DNA of 64,000 nucleotides from JABMQB01 sp963678235 (GTDB lineage Bacteria; Bacteroidota; Bacteroidia; Bacteroidales; Prolixibacteraceae), in contig OY782766.1 of NCBI GenBank assembly GCA_963678235.1, forward strand, positions 4,216,001 to 4,280,000. Reading direction: 5' to 3'. Shown piece by piece: positions 7,937 to 17,824 of the stretch. Made by a program: the position numbers and the translations under genes. The number at the start of each line of letters is the position of its first letter. Within the stretch, counting starts at the first letter, position 1. The notes under the pieces were generated by a model. It was not told the origin of the DNA, searched no databases, and worked only from the letters and a program-made list of their open reading frames with translations.

Positions 7937-10053
7937 GAAGGGCAATCATATCGCGTTTGGCTATTATCTATTTTCTCATGTTAATCATGGGGGTAGTAGT
8001 GGTGTTTAAGCTGATTGCCGTTCAGAATATAAAAACGGAGCGCTGGCAACAAATTGCTAAAAACCTAAGCAAAAATACGGTGATGGTAGAAGCCAACCGT
8101 GGCAATATTTGCTCAGATGACGGTAGTGTGCTTGCAACCTCTGTTCCTGGATATATCGTTCGAATCGATTTGGCAGCACCGGGAGTCAAAAAAATATATG
8201 AAAAAGAAGCGGATGCCCTTGCACGAAGCCTTGCAGAGATGTTTCCGGAACAAACAAAATGGGAGCACAAAAAAAGGCTTGACGATAACTATAAAAAAGG
8301 AAACCGTGGATTGAAATTGACACCTCGCAGGATTGATTACCTGGAGCTTCAAAAAATGAAAGGTTTCCCGATCTTAAAATATGGCCAGTACGGCGGTGGG
8401 AGAATTATTGAACAGGAAAATACCCGGATTGTTCCTTTGGGAATCCTTGCCTCGAGAACCATTGGTGAGCTGAGCAAAGGTGCTTATGGGATTAGGCATG
8501 GAAGTATTGGCTACACCGGAATTGAAGGCGCATTTGAACCTTATTTAAAAGGAGAACCCGGTGTAAGTTACAAGCAAAACCTGTCAGGGAGATGGGTGAC
8601 CAGAACCGAAATTGAGCCCAAAGACGGGATGGATATTTTCACAACCCTAAATGTGAAATTACAGGATATAACCGAAAATGCACTTTATAACCAGCTGGAA
8701 AAAATGAAGGCTGAATGGGGTACTGCCATCCTTATGGAAGTAAAAACCGGAAAGATAAAAGCGATCGCAAACCTTGGGCGAGTAGATGATTCCTATTACG
8801 ATGAGATTTATAATTATGCATTAGGGCACGCCGGGAATTATGAGCCTGGATCAACCTTCAAGCTTATGTCGCTTATTGTTGCAATGGAACAGGGCTTGGT
8901 TGATACCAGTGATGTGTTTGATACGGAAGATGGGTCATGGCGGTATAAGGACAGGGTAATAAAAGATAGTGATTATGGCAGGGGCACCCATGGTGAAATG
9001 ACCGTAAAAAGAATATTTGAAAAATCATCGAATGTTGGTGTTGCCAAAGTGATTACCAAGTGTTACGAAAAAAATCCTAAAGATTATGTGGACCGCATTT
9101 ATAGTTTTGGTTTGAACAAACCCCTTGGACTGGAAATAAAAGGAGAGGGAATACCTTATTTTAAATATCCGGGTGATTCAGATTGGTGGGGAACTTCTCT
9201 GGCATGGATGTCATATGGCTACGAAATAAAAATGACACCCCTCCAAGTCCTGACTTTTTACAATGCAATTGCCAATAACGGAAAAATGGTCAGGCCACAG
9301 TTGGTGGAAAAAATAATGGATCAGGGGACCGTTGTTTCGAAATTCGAACCGATTGTTATGAACCCTATGATTGTCTCAAAAGAAACCCTTGGCAAGGCAA
9401 AGGCAATGTTAGAAGGGGCGTGTGAAACCGGAACTGGACGAGGTCTTAAAAACGACATTTTTAAGATTGCAGGTAAAACCGGAACCGCACAAATTGCTGC
9501 CAATGGCACATATGCAAAAGGATTGTATTTAGCTTCTTTTTGTGGCTATTTTCCGGCCGATGATCCAATGTATTCAATTATTGTAACCGTGAATAGGCCC
9601 AAGTCGGGGATATATTATGGAGGATCGGTTGCAGGTCCTGTATTTAAAGAAATGGCAGAGAAAATTTATGCCATCAAAATGCAGTCGCCGCAATATGCTT
9701 ACAAAGCAGCTTCTTCCGAAGAAGGCAAGATTCCAAATGTGAAAAAAGGAAAAAGAGAGGATATCAAAGAAGTATTTGAGGAACTCGAAATAGAAGATTT
9801 AGTGGATGACCAGGCGAATACAGAATTCGTTGCCCTGGAAACCAGCGAGGCAAAAATCAAATTGAAAGAAAATCAGATTGAATTAGATAAAGTACCTGAT
9901 GTTCGGGGAATGGGCGCTGCCAATGCCATTTTTCTCATCGAAAATTTAGGCTTGAAAGTAAAAATCTCAGGCATGGGGAAAGTGAAAAAACAATCTCCTT
10001 TGCCCGGTAGCACATATAGAAAAGGACAAACAGTGTATTTGGCACTTGGATAA
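7927..10053 (+). CDS. ftsI: FtsI / PBP2b-type transpeptidase with PASTA domain
   Basis: 708-aa class B penicillin-binding protein, the septal peptidoglycan transpeptidase working with FtsW. Seen: an N-terminal membrane anchor (about residues 8-30), the dimerisation region with NRGNICSDDGSVLA, then the transpeptidase domain with catalytic Ser309 in PGSTFK, SSN at 367-369 and KTG at 517-519. The C terminus carries one PASTA repeat (VPDVRGMGAANAIFLIENLG onward, about residues 655-708), as in SpoVD-like and many Bacteroidota FtsI proteins. The start overlaps ftsL by ten bases, suggesting translational coupling; murE follows after 6 bp. Confidence 0.95.
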   Translation: MEIRRAIISRLAIIYFLMLIMGVVVVFKLIAVQNIKTERWQQIAKNLSKNTVMVEANRGNICSDDGSVLATSVPGYIVRIDLAAPGVKKIYEKEADALARSLAEMFPEQTKWEHKKRLDDNYKKGNRGLKLTPRRIDYLELQKMKGFPILKYGQYGGGRIIEQENTRIVPLGILASRTIGELSKGAYGIRHGSIGYTGIEGAFEPYLKGEPGVSYKQNLSGRWVTRTEIEPKDGMDIFTTLNVKLQDITENALYNQLEKMKAEWGTAILMEVKTGKIKAIANLGRVDDSYYDEIYNYALGHAGNYEPGSTFKLMSLIVAMEQGLVDTSDVFDTEDGSWRYKDRVIKDSDYGRGTHGEMTVKRIFEKSSNVGVAKVITKCYEKNPKDYVDRIYSFGLNKPLGLEIKGEGIPYFKYPGDSDWWGTSLAWMSYGYEIKMTPLQVLTFYNAIANNGKMVRPQLVEKIMDQGTVVSKFEPIVMNPMIVSKETLGKAKAMLEGACETGTGRGLKNDIFKIAGKTGTAQIAANGTYAKGLYLASFCGYFPADDPMYSIIVTVNRPKSGIYYGGSVAGPVFKEMAEKIYAIKMQSPQYAYKAASSEEGKIPNVKKGKREDIKEVFEELEIEDLVDDQANTEFVALETSEAKIKLKENQIELDKVPDVRGMGAANAIFLIENLGLKVKISGMGKVKKQSPLPGSTYRKGQTVYLALG

Positions 10054-10059
10054 GTTTAT

Positions 10060-11523
10060 ATGAAGAAGTTAAGTGAAATAGTAGAACGGTTAGAATTGCT
10101 TGAAGTTATTGGCAATACAGATATTGCCGTAAATGGGATTGCTTTTGATTCAAGAAAAGTGGAGGCAAATTCTTTATTTGTCGCAACAAGGGGGACTGTT
10201 GTCGATGGGCACCAGTTTATTCCTGCGGCAATTGGCAAAGGCGCATGTGCAATCGTTTGTGAAGAAATGCCTTCTAATTTTGATCCTGGTGTAACCTATT
10301 TGCGCGTTCAAGATAGCAATTTCGCACTTGGGCTAATGGCATCTTCGTTTTATGGATATCCTTCTGAAAAATTAAAAGTGGTTGGAGTTACCGGAACGAA
10401 TGGCAAAACATCTATCGCAACTTTGCTTCACAAGCTTACTCAAAAATTAGGGTATAAAGCCGGATTAATTTCCACCATAAAATATATTGCCGGAGCCAAA
10501 GAACTTGTTGCTTCGCATACTACACCTGATGCTTTAACCATACAGTCGCTGTTTGCCCAAATGGTTTACGAAGGTTGTGAATATTGTTTTATGGAGGTAA
10601 GTTCACATGCCATCCATCAAAATCGGATTGCAGGGATTAAATTTGAATCCGGGGTATTTACAAATCTAACCCACGATCATCTCGATTATCATAAAACTTT
10701 TGCAGAATATATTAAAGCCAAGAAAAAATTCTTCGATAACCTTCTTCCTTCTGCATTTGCAATTATTAATGCCGACGACCGGAATGGAAGTGTGATGGTA
10801 CAAAACAGTAAAGCAAAGGTATTTACCTATTCGTTAAGGGCAGTGGCTGATTACAAATGTAAAATACTTGAAAACCATTTGGATGGGATGCTGGTGAATA
10901 TGGATGGCGAAGAAGTTTGGACCAAATTTGTGGGCAAATTTAATGCTTCCAATCTTTTGGCAGTATATACAACCATGGTGTGCTTAGGCTTCGAAAAGCA
11001 AGAAGTTCTAACTGGGATTAGCGAATTGACCCCGGTTCAGGGAAGGTTTGAAACTATCCGAAGCCTTGATGGGAAACTTGCGATTGTTGATTATGCCCAC
11101 ACTCCCGATGCGCTTAAAAATGTACTGCAATCCATTACCGAGCTAAGGACAAGAAATGAACAGGTAATCACAGTTGTAGGCGCGGGTGGCGATCGCGACA
11201 AAACCAAACGACCCGAAATGGCCAAAGAAGCATTGGCAGCAAGCGATAAAGTAATCCTTACTTCCGACAACCCAAGAACAGAGGATCCAGCTCAGATTAT
11301 TGCCGATATGGAAACAGGGATAACAGCTTCCAATAAAAACAAAGTGCTTTCGATTGTGAATAGACGAGAAGCAATAAAAACTGCTGTAATGCTTGCAATT
11401 CCGGGCGATATCATTTTAGTGGCTGGTAAAGGCCATGAAAATTACCAGGAAATTAATGGAGTAAAACATCACTTTGACGATAAAGAGATTTTAGAAGAAC
11501 TATTTGAACTTACAAAACAATAA
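10060..11523 (+). CDS. murE: MurE, UDP-MurNAc-tripeptide ligase (meso-DAP type)
   Basis: 487-aa cytoplasmic ATP-dependent ligase adding the third residue of the peptidoglycan stem. Seen: the P-loop GTNGKT at residues 112-117, the central-domain motif TNLTHDHLDYHKT, and DNPR at 403-406 in SDNPRTEDP, which in this family marks meso-diaminopimelate enzymes (L-lysine enzymes differ here). Three Mur-ligase domains fit the length. It follows ftsI by 6 bp and precedes mraY by 3 bp. The wall chemistry implied is A1-gamma meso-DAP, usual for Gram-negative bacteria. Confidence 0.96.
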   Translation: MKKLSEIVERLELLEVIGNTDIAVNGIAFDSRKVEANSLFVATRGTVVDGHQFIPAAIGKGACAIVCEEMPSNFDPGVTYLRVQDSNFALGLMASSFYGYPSEKLKVVGVTGTNGKTSIATLLHKLTQKLGYKAGLISTIKYIAGAKELVASHTTPDALTIQSLFAQMVYEGCEYCFMEVSSHAIHQNRIAGIKFESGVFTNLTHDHLDYHKTFAEYIKAKKKFFDNLLPSAFAIINADDRNGSVMVQNSKAKVFTYSLRAVADYKCKILENHLDGMLVNMDGEEVWTKFVGKFNASNLLAVYTTMVCLGFEKQEVLTGISELTPVQGRFETIRSLDGKLAIVDYAHTPDALKNVLQSITELRTRNEQVITVVGAGGDRDKTKRPEMAKEALAASDKVILTSDNPRTEDPAQIIADMETGITASNKNKVLSIVNRREAIKTAVMLAIPGDIILVAGKGHENYQEINGVKHHFDDKEILEELFELTKQ

Positions 11524-11526
11524 GAT

Positions 11527-12777
11527 ATGCTGTATTATTTGTATGAGTTTTTGAAAGATTATGATATTCCGGGGATTGGAATGTTCCAATATATTTCTTT
11601 TCGATCAGGTGCCGCTATAATCCTTTCATTAATAATAACACTTGCTTTTGGTAAAAAACTCATCAAATTCCTGCAACGAAAACAAATTGGTGAAGAAATC
11701 CGTGATTTAGGATTGGAGGGTCAGTTACAGAAAAAGGGGACTCCAACCATGGGCGGGATAATTATATTATTGTCCATTATTATCCCAACATTGCTTTTTG
11801 CAAAATTGACCAACGTTTATATTCTCCTAATGCTTATAACCACAACATGGTTAGGGCTCATCGGTTTTGCCGACGATTATATCAAAGTATTCCTTAAAAA
11901 TAAAAAAGGATTGGCCGGAAAATTTAAGGTTATCGGTCAAATTAGCTTAGGGTTAATGGTGGCATCTACCTTGTTTTTAAGCGAAGAAGTCTTGGTTCGT
12001 GAAGATGTGCTGGATAGTAATGGCGAGGTTGTGAAAGAAATTGTGGTGGATGCCGAAACCGGTGAACAATCGGTCCGAACCTTAACACATGAAGTAAAAT
12101 CTACAAAAACGACCATTCCATTTTTTAAAGGAAATGAATTTGATTACGAATGGTTGATTGCCTTCATTGGCGAACAGGCTGCAACTTTAAAATGGATTAT
12201 ATATGCCATTGCGATTATTTTGATTATCGTGGCGGTTTCAAATGCTGCAAACCTAACCGATGGTTTGGACGGGCTGGCAACCGGAACATCCGCAATTAGT
12301 GGTGCTACCCTCGGAATATTGGCCTACGTTAGTGGTAACATTATTTATGCCGATTACCTAAATATAATGTACATTCCAAATATTGGGGAACTGGCAATTT
12401 TTATAAGTGCTTTTATTGGTGCTACCGTTGGTTTTCTCTGGTATAATTCGTATCCGGCACAGGTTTTTATGGGCGATACGGGTAGTCTTGCCCTTGGCGG
12501 GATACTCGCAGTTTTTTCAATTATCATCCGTAAAGAAATTTTAATCCCTCTGTTATGTGGGATTTTCGTGATAGAAAACCTGTCGGTTGTCATTCAGGTG
12601 TTCTGGTTTAAATATACACGCGTACGATTTGGCGAAGGGCGAAGGGTTTTTCTGATGAGCCCAATCCACCATCATTTTCAAAAGAAAGGTTTTCCGGAAG
12701 CAAAAATTGTTACCCGCTTTTGGATTGTCGGGATCATGCTGGCAGTACTCACTATGGTGACACTTAAAATCAGGTAA
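11527..12777 (+). CDS. mraY: MraY, phospho-MurNAc-pentapeptide translocase
   Basis: 416-aa polytopic inner-membrane enzyme that makes lipid I from UDP-MurNAc-pentapeptide and undecaprenyl phosphate. Seen: the Mg-binding pair Asp116-Asp117 in FADDYIKV, NLTDGLDGLATG with Asp245 and Asp248, and the C-terminal MSPIHHHFQKKG with the histidine cluster. About 50 extra residues (roughly 152-205, from SEEVLVREDVLDSNGEVV) lie between transmembrane helices compared with the 360-aa E. coli enzyme; a soluble insert here is common in Bacteroidota MraY. murD follows after 2 bp. Confidence 0.96.
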   Translation: MLYYLYEFLKDYDIPGIGMFQYISFRSGAAIILSLIITLAFGKKLIKFLQRKQIGEEIRDLGLEGQLQKKGTPTMGGIIILLSIIIPTLLFAKLTNVYILLMLITTTWLGLIGFADDYIKVFLKNKKGLAGKFKVIGQISLGLMVASTLFLSEEVLVREDVLDSNGEVVKEIVVDAETGEQSVRTLTHEVKSTKTTIPFFKGNEFDYEWLIAFIGEQAATLKWIIYAIAIILIIVAVSNAANLTDGLDGLATGTSAISGATLGILAYVSGNIIYADYLNIMYIPNIGELAIFISAFIGATVGFLWYNSYPAQVFMGDTGSLALGGILAVFSIIIRKEILIPLLCGIFVIENLSVVIQVFWFKYTRVRFGEGRRVFLMSPIHHHFQKKGFPEAKIVTRFWIVGIMLAVLTMVTLKIR

Positions 12778-12779
12778 GG

Positions 12780-14117
12780 GTGGCGGAAAAGATAGTCATA
12801 TTGGGTGCCGGGGAAAGTGGTGTAGGGAGCGCAATTTTGGCTCGAAAAAAAGGGTTTGAGGTGTTTGTCTCAGACCTGGGTAAAATTAAAGAAAAGTATA
12901 AAGAAGTTCTTAGAAATAATGGTTTTGATTTTGAAGAAGGGAAGCATTCAAAGCAGTTCATCTTAGATGCAAACCTGGTCATAAAAAGCCCGGGGATACC
13001 AGACAATGCTCCTTTAATTCTTGAATTGAAGGGAAAGGGCATTCCAGTAATATCGGAAATTGAATTTGCAGGTAGATATACGAATGCAAAAACAATCTGC
13101 ATTACCGGGAGCAATGGTAAAACCACCACAACGATGCTGCTTTACCATATTCTAAAAAATGCAGGAGTAAATGTGGGCATGGCGGGAAATGTTGGGCAGA
13201 GTTTTGCGCGTCAGGTAGCTGAAGAAAATTACGATGTATTTGTACTTGAATTAAGTAGCTTCCAATTAGACGGGATGTTTGAGTTTAAAGCCGACATTGC
13301 AATTCTACTCAACATTACGGCCGATCATTTAGATCGGTACGACCACCAGATGCAGAATTACACCAATTCAAAATTTCGAATACTTCAAAATCAAACGGGA
13401 AACGATTTTTTCATCTATTGTTCTGATGACGAAATCATTAAAGAGGAAATAAAAAAACGGGATATAAAAGCTGTGCAAATTCCATTCACATTGGGTGAAC
13501 CTATGGAATATGGTGCAGGAATATCAAACGGGAAGTTAAATATACAGTTAAACGAAAAACAGTTCAGTATGTCTATTCTGGATTTAGCATTGCAAGGGAA
13601 GCATAATTCCTACAACTCGATGGCGGCAGGTATCGCCAGCATGGTTTTAGAAATCCGTAACGACAAGTTACGTGAAAGCCTTTCCGATTTTAAAGGAGTT
13701 GAGCATCGTCTCGAAAAATTCCTGACGGTTCATGGCATTAGTTTCATTAACGATTCGAAGGCAACAAATGTGAATTCAACATGGTATGCCCTCGAAAGTA
13801 TGAATAAAAAGGTGGTATGGATTGTTGGTGGAATTGATAAGGGGAACGATTACTCCATGATCTCGGAATTAGTGAAGAAAAAAGTAAAGGCGATAGTATG
13901 CCTGGGTAAAAACACGGCAAAAATACACAAGGCTTTTGAAAAGCTAGTACCCGATATTGTTGATGTGTACAGCATGCAAGATGCCGTAAAGTCGGCGTAT
14001 TACCTGGCACGAAACGGCGATGCTGTGCTTTTATCACCAGCTTGTGCAAGCTTCGATCTTTTCGATAATTACGAGGACAGGGGCAACCAATTTAAACGTG
14101 CAGTTAGGGACCTTTAA
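12780..14117 (+). CDS. murD: MurD, UDP-MurNAc-Ala:D-Glu ligase
   Basis: 445-aa cytoplasmic ligase adding D-glutamate to UDP-MurNAc-L-alanine. Seen: an N-terminal Rossmann-like domain (IVILGAGESGVGSA), the P-loop GSNGKTT from residue 110, LNITADHLDRYDHQM in the central domain, and NDSKATNVNSTWYAL and LLSPACASFDLFDNYEDRG in the C-terminal domain, which are typical of MurD rather than MurC/E/F. Translation starts at GTG 12780, two bases after the mraY stop; no ATG near this point would keep the Rossmann strand intact. Confidence 0.96.
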   Translation: MAEKIVILGAGESGVGSAILARKKGFEVFVSDLGKIKEKYKEVLRNNGFDFEEGKHSKQFILDANLVIKSPGIPDNAPLILELKGKGIPVISEIEFAGRYTNAKTICITGSNGKTTTTMLLYHILKNAGVNVGMAGNVGQSFARQVAEENYDVFVLELSSFQLDGMFEFKADIAILLNITADHLDRYDHQMQNYTNSKFRILQNQTGNDFFIYCSDDEIIKEEIKKRDIKAVQIPFTLGEPMEYGAGISNGKLNIQLNEKQFSMSILDLALQGKHNSYNSMAAGIASMVLEIRNDKLRESLSDFKGVEHRLEKFLTVHGISFINDSKATNVNSTWYALESMNKKVVWIVGGIDKGNDYSMISELVKKKVKAIVCLGKNTAKIHKAFEKLVPDIVDVYSMQDAVKSAYYLARNGDAVLLSPACASFDLFDNYEDRGNQFKRAVRDL

Positions 14118-14127
14118 TCAAACTTGA

Positions 14128-15333
14128 ATGAATTTTTCATTGAGAAATATTATTAAAGGCGACAAGGTTATATGGATAGTCTTGCTTTTATTGTCGCTTT
14201 TGTCTGTATTAATTGTGTATAGCTCAACTGGTGCTTTGGCGTACCGGGCGAAAGGCGGAGCTACCTTGCACTATTTGGTACGACAGATTATATTTCTTGG
14301 GATAGGATTTGGAATTATTCTTTTGCTGGTCAATGTTATTCCCGTAAAACTGTATGCAATTATTTCCCGTTTAGCTGTTTTGGGCAGTATTGCCCTTTTA
14401 TTACTTGCATTTGGATTAAAACTGACAGGTCATGCCGGCGATTCTACCGGAAGGACCTTAAATCTGGTATTTATTTCATTTCAACCTGCCGAGGTTGCAA
14501 AAATTTCACTGATAATGTTTGTGGCCCGGGTATTAAGCCGAAACCAAAAAACCAAAGAAGAACTATCTAAAGCATTCAAAACATCGATTTTATATACGGC
14601 AATTATTTGTGGATTAATCTTTTTCTCGGATTTCTCAACATCTGCACTATTATTCCTCACCATCATGTGCATGTTATTTATCGGTAGGGTTCCCTTTAAA
14701 TTTCTTGGAATGGTGATTGCTGCCGGAATCCTGGCTTTGGTACTGATCTATTTTACTGCAGACTTTCTTCCCGGAAACCTGTCAAGGATAGGTACCATAA
14801 AAGGCCGTATCGAGCGTTTTGTGCATGGCGATCCAAACTCTGAAAAAGGAATTACGCAGGCTGATTATGCAAAATTGGCCATTTATGAAGGCGGATTAGT
14901 TGGCAAAGGTCCGGGGCATTCCGATGTTAGCAACTATATGGCTTCTGCTTACAACGATTTTATATTCGCAATCATCGTGGAAGAATATGGTCTGGTGATA
15001 GCAGGGGCAATTATTTTCCTTTACCTGATTTTCTTTTTCCGGGGAGTAGTTATTGTAAGACGGGCTACCCGGACTTTTCCGGCATTTCTTGTAACCGGAT
15101 TAACCCTAATGCTTGTTTTTCAGGCAATGGTAAATATTGGGGTGTCGGCAGGTGTATTGCCAGTTACAGGTCAACCTTTGCCCTGGGTAAGTATGGGAGG
15201 AACATCAATGTTGTTTACCTCAATAGCTTTTGGATGCATATTAAGCGTTAGCCATCATAATCAAAAAAACAAAGAAGCACAGGAGCAACAACCTGTTATG
15301 GTTACTGCCCCCGATGAAGATGAGAAACTTTAA
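14128..15333 (+). CDS. ftsW: FtsW, SEDS-family septal glycosyltransferase
   Basis: 401-aa polytopic membrane protein of the SEDS family that polymerises lipid II at the septum with FtsI. Seen: about ten hydrophobic segments, an early SVLIVYSSTGALAYRAKGGA region, ISFQPAEVAKISLIMFVAR (the conserved QPSE/QPAE-K block), the long loop GDPNSEKGITQADYAKLAIYEG, and PLPWVSMGGTSML near the C terminus, which matches the family signature. It ends in a soluble Gln/Glu-rich tail. It lies 10 bp after murD and 2 bp before murG. Confidence 0.95.
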   Translation: MNFSLRNIIKGDKVIWIVLLLLSLLSVLIVYSSTGALAYRAKGGATLHYLVRQIIFLGIGFGIILLLVNVIPVKLYAIISRLAVLGSIALLLLAFGLKLTGHAGDSTGRTLNLVFISFQPAEVAKISLIMFVARVLSRNQKTKEELSKAFKTSILYTAIICGLIFFSDFSTSALLFLTIMCMLFIGRVPFKFLGMVIAAGILALVLIYFTADFLPGNLSRIGTIKGRIERFVHGDPNSEKGITQADYAKLAIYEGGLVGKGPGHSDVSNYMASAYNDFIFAIIVEEYGLVIAGAIIFLYLIFFFRGVVIVRRATRTFPAFLVTGLTLMLVFQAMVNIGVSAGVLPVTGQPLPWVSMGGTSMLFTSIAFGCILSVSHHNQKNKEAQEQQPVMVTAPDEDEKL

Positions 15334-15335
15334 GA

Positions 15336-16436
15336 ATGAATAAATTGAAAGTCATAGTAAGCGGAGGTGGAACAGGAGGACATATTTTTCCTGCACTTTC
15401 CATTGCCAATGAGATTCGGGAAAGATATCCGGATTCTGAAATCCTATTTGTGGGTGCCCTTGGAAGAATGGAAATGGAAAAAGTGCCTGCTGCCGGGTAC
15501 AAAATGATTGGTTTGCCTGTGGTTGGCTTCCCAAGAAAACCTGGATTGAAAATGGTAAAATTCGCAACCAGCCTTTTAAAGAGCATGCGCATAGCAAAAA
15601 AAATCATCAAGGATTTTCAGCCGGATATTACCATTGGGGTTGGAGGTTATGCCAGCGGTCCAATATTGAAAGCTGCTGTTAAAAAAGGGGTAACAGCCCT
15701 TATTCAGGAACAGAATTCTTATGCGGGAATGACCAATAAACTATTAAGTCAAAAAGTTCATAAAATATGCGTTGCCTATGACAATATGGAGCGTTATTTC
15801 CCTAAAGAAAAAATAATACTTACCGGGAATCCGGTTCGAAAAGACTTGATATCTTCCGAGATCAACAAACAAGAAGCCCAAAGTCATTATGGGATTACGA
15901 AAAATGCACAAATAATTTTGATTGTTGGTGGTAGTTTAGGTGCACGTTCCATTAATAATGCGGTAATAAAAAACATAGAGGAAATCAGAAATTCGGGTGT
16001 ACAGGTTATTTGGCAGACTGGTGCATATTACTTCGATGAAATGACCAGGCTTGTCGCGAATAACAAACCAGATAATTTGCATTTACATAAATTTTTATCC
16101 CGAATGGATTTGGCGTACGCTGCAAGCGATTTGGTTATTACAAGGGCAGGTGCCAGTACCATTTCCGAATTGTGTTTGTTGGGTAAAGCTTCAGTTTTGG
16201 TTCCATCACCAAATGTTGCTGAAGATCACCAAACAAAAAATGCTTTGGCTTTGGCAGATAAAAATGCTGCAGTTATGGTAAAAGATAATGAGATCGATAC
16301 AAAACTTTTTAAGGAAGCTTTTGAGTTAATTAAGGATCGGGAAAAGTTACAATTGCTTTCTGCAAATTGTTTGAAATTGGGAAAACCTAATGCCACAAAA
16401 CAAATAGTTGATGAAATAGAAAAGTTATTGGCGTAG
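15336..16436 (+). CDS. murG: MurG, lipid II GlcNAc transferase
   Basis: 366-aa GT28 glycosyltransferase at the inner face of the membrane; it adds GlcNAc to lipid I. Seen: the N-terminal glycine-rich loop GGGTGGHIFPALSIA from residue 10, GVGGYASGP near residue 100, QEQNSYAGMTNKLL, GGSLGARSIN at the start of the second domain, and ITRAGASTISELCLLGKASVLVPSP forming the UDP-GlcNAc site. The stop TAG shares its last base with the GTG start of murC, indicating tight coupling. Confidence 0.97.
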   Translation: MNKLKVIVSGGGTGGHIFPALSIANEIRERYPDSEILFVGALGRMEMEKVPAAGYKMIGLPVVGFPRKPGLKMVKFATSLLKSMRIAKKIIKDFQPDITIGVGGYASGPILKAAVKKGVTALIQEQNSYAGMTNKLLSQKVHKICVAYDNMERYFPKEKIILTGNPVRKDLISSEINKQEAQSHYGITKNAQIILIVGGSLGARSINNAVIKNIEEIRNSGVQVIWQTGAYYFDEMTRLVANNKPDNLHLHKFLSRMDLAYAASDLVITRAGASTISELCLLGKASVLVPSPNVAEDHQTKNALALADKNAAVMVKDNEIDTKLFKEAFELIKDREKLQLLSANCLKLGKPNATKQIVDEIEKLLA

Positions 16437-17824
16437 TGGATAATTTCAATAAAATAGAGAATATTTATTTCCTTGGAATCGGCGGAATAGGGATGAGTTC
16501 CCTTGCAAGGTATTTCAAGTCGGTCGGGAAACGTGTGTCGGGTTATGACAAAACCGAAACGCCACTAACCATCAATCTTGTGAAGGAAGGAATTCCAGTA
16601 CATTACAACGATAGCATCAACGAATTACCTGCTTATTTGCACCAAAACAATACACTGGTCATTTATACGCCGGCTATTCCCGGCGATCATAACGAATTCA
16701 ACTGGTTAAAAGAAAAAGGGTATAGTATTCTCAAAAGAGCAAAAGTATTGGGAATATTATGCAGCTCGGGAAATTGTATTGCCGTTGCCGGAACTCATGG
16801 GAAAACAACCGTTTCAACTATGTTGACGGTAATCCTTAAGGAATCAAAGTTGGGATGTGGGGCTTTTCTAGGAGGCATTTCAAGAAATTATGCAACGAAT
16901 TTTATTTTGCCCAAAACTGAAGAAAGTTGGTTGGTTACCGAGGCCGATGAATACGATCGTTCTTTTTTAAACCTTCATCCTAAAATGGCATTGATTACTT
17001 CCATGGATTCAGATCACCTGGATATTTATGGGGAACATGAGAATGTACAAAAGTCGTTTAAGGAATTTGTTTCCCAAATTAAGCCGGAAGGAAAGTGTGT
17101 ACTTAAAAAAGGGCTTGAAAAGAATGTCGAAACGTTGAATGGGGTTGAACTATATACCTATTCGCTTAAAGAAAAAGCAGACTTTTATGGGAGCAGTTTT
17201 AGTCTAAGAGATGGGTTTTATTCCTACACGCTTCATACTCCTGCAGGTGAAATAAATAATGTGCAATTAAATTATCCGGGATTGGTAAATGTTGAGAATT
17301 CCATTGGGGCAGCAGCGCTTTCTTGGCTTGCGGGAGTTTCCGATGATGAAATAAAGTCAGGGATTGCAAGATACAAAGGGGTTAACCGAAGGTTTGACAT
17401 TCGCTTTAAAAGCAAGGAAACAATTTATATCGACGATTATGCCCATCATCCGGAAGAGTTAAATGCAGTGATACGATCAGTCAAGGAGTTATTCCCCGGC
17501 AAAAAAGTAACAGGAATTTTCCAGCCACATTTATACACGCGAACAAGGGATTTTGCAAAAGGTTTTGCCGAAAGCCTGGCGCAGCTTGATCAGGCAATTT
17601 TGCTCCCAATTTATCCGGCAAGGGAATTGCCAATTCCGGGTGTTTCATCAGAAATGATTGCCGGATTGATGGATAATAATGGTGTTTTAATGATGGGGAA
17701 AAAGGAAGTCTTGGAGTGGATAAAAGCAAATACTGCCGAAATATTAATGACCATTGGTGCAGGCGATATTGATAATATTGTAAATGATATTGTTAAAATA
17801 TTAGAAGCAAATACGAATGATTAA
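16436..17824 (+). CDS. murC: MurC, UDP-MurNAc:L-Ala ligase
   Basis: 462-aa ligase adding L-alanine to UDP-MurNAc. Seen: the N-terminal FLGIGGIGMSSLARYF nucleotide motif, the P-loop GTHGKTT from residue 119, EADEYDRSFLNL, and in the C-terminal domain YIDDYAHHPEELNAV and FQPHLYTRTRDF, which are specific to MurC/Mpl; length and dcw position favour MurC over Mpl. Translation starts at GTG 16436, overlapping the murG stop by one base. Its 3' end overlaps ftsQ by eight bases. Confidence 0.96.
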   Translation: MDNFNKIENIYFLGIGGIGMSSLARYFKSVGKRVSGYDKTETPLTINLVKEGIPVHYNDSINELPAYLHQNNTLVIYTPAIPGDHNEFNWLKEKGYSILKRAKVLGILCSSGNCIAVAGTHGKTTVSTMLTVILKESKLGCGAFLGGISRNYATNFILPKTEESWLVTEADEYDRSFLNLHPKMALITSMDSDHLDIYGEHENVQKSFKEFVSQIKPEGKCVLKKGLEKNVETLNGVELYTYSLKEKADFYGSSFSLRDGFYSYTLHTPAGEINNVQLNYPGLVNVENSIGAAALSWLAGVSDDEIKSGIARYKGVNRRFDIRFKSKETIYIDDYAHHPEELNAVIRSVKELFPGKKVTGIFQPHLYTRTRDFAKGFAESLAQLDQAILLPIYPARELPIPGVSSEMIAGLMDNNGVLMMGKKEVLEWIKANTAEILMTIGAGDIDNIVNDIVKILEANTND

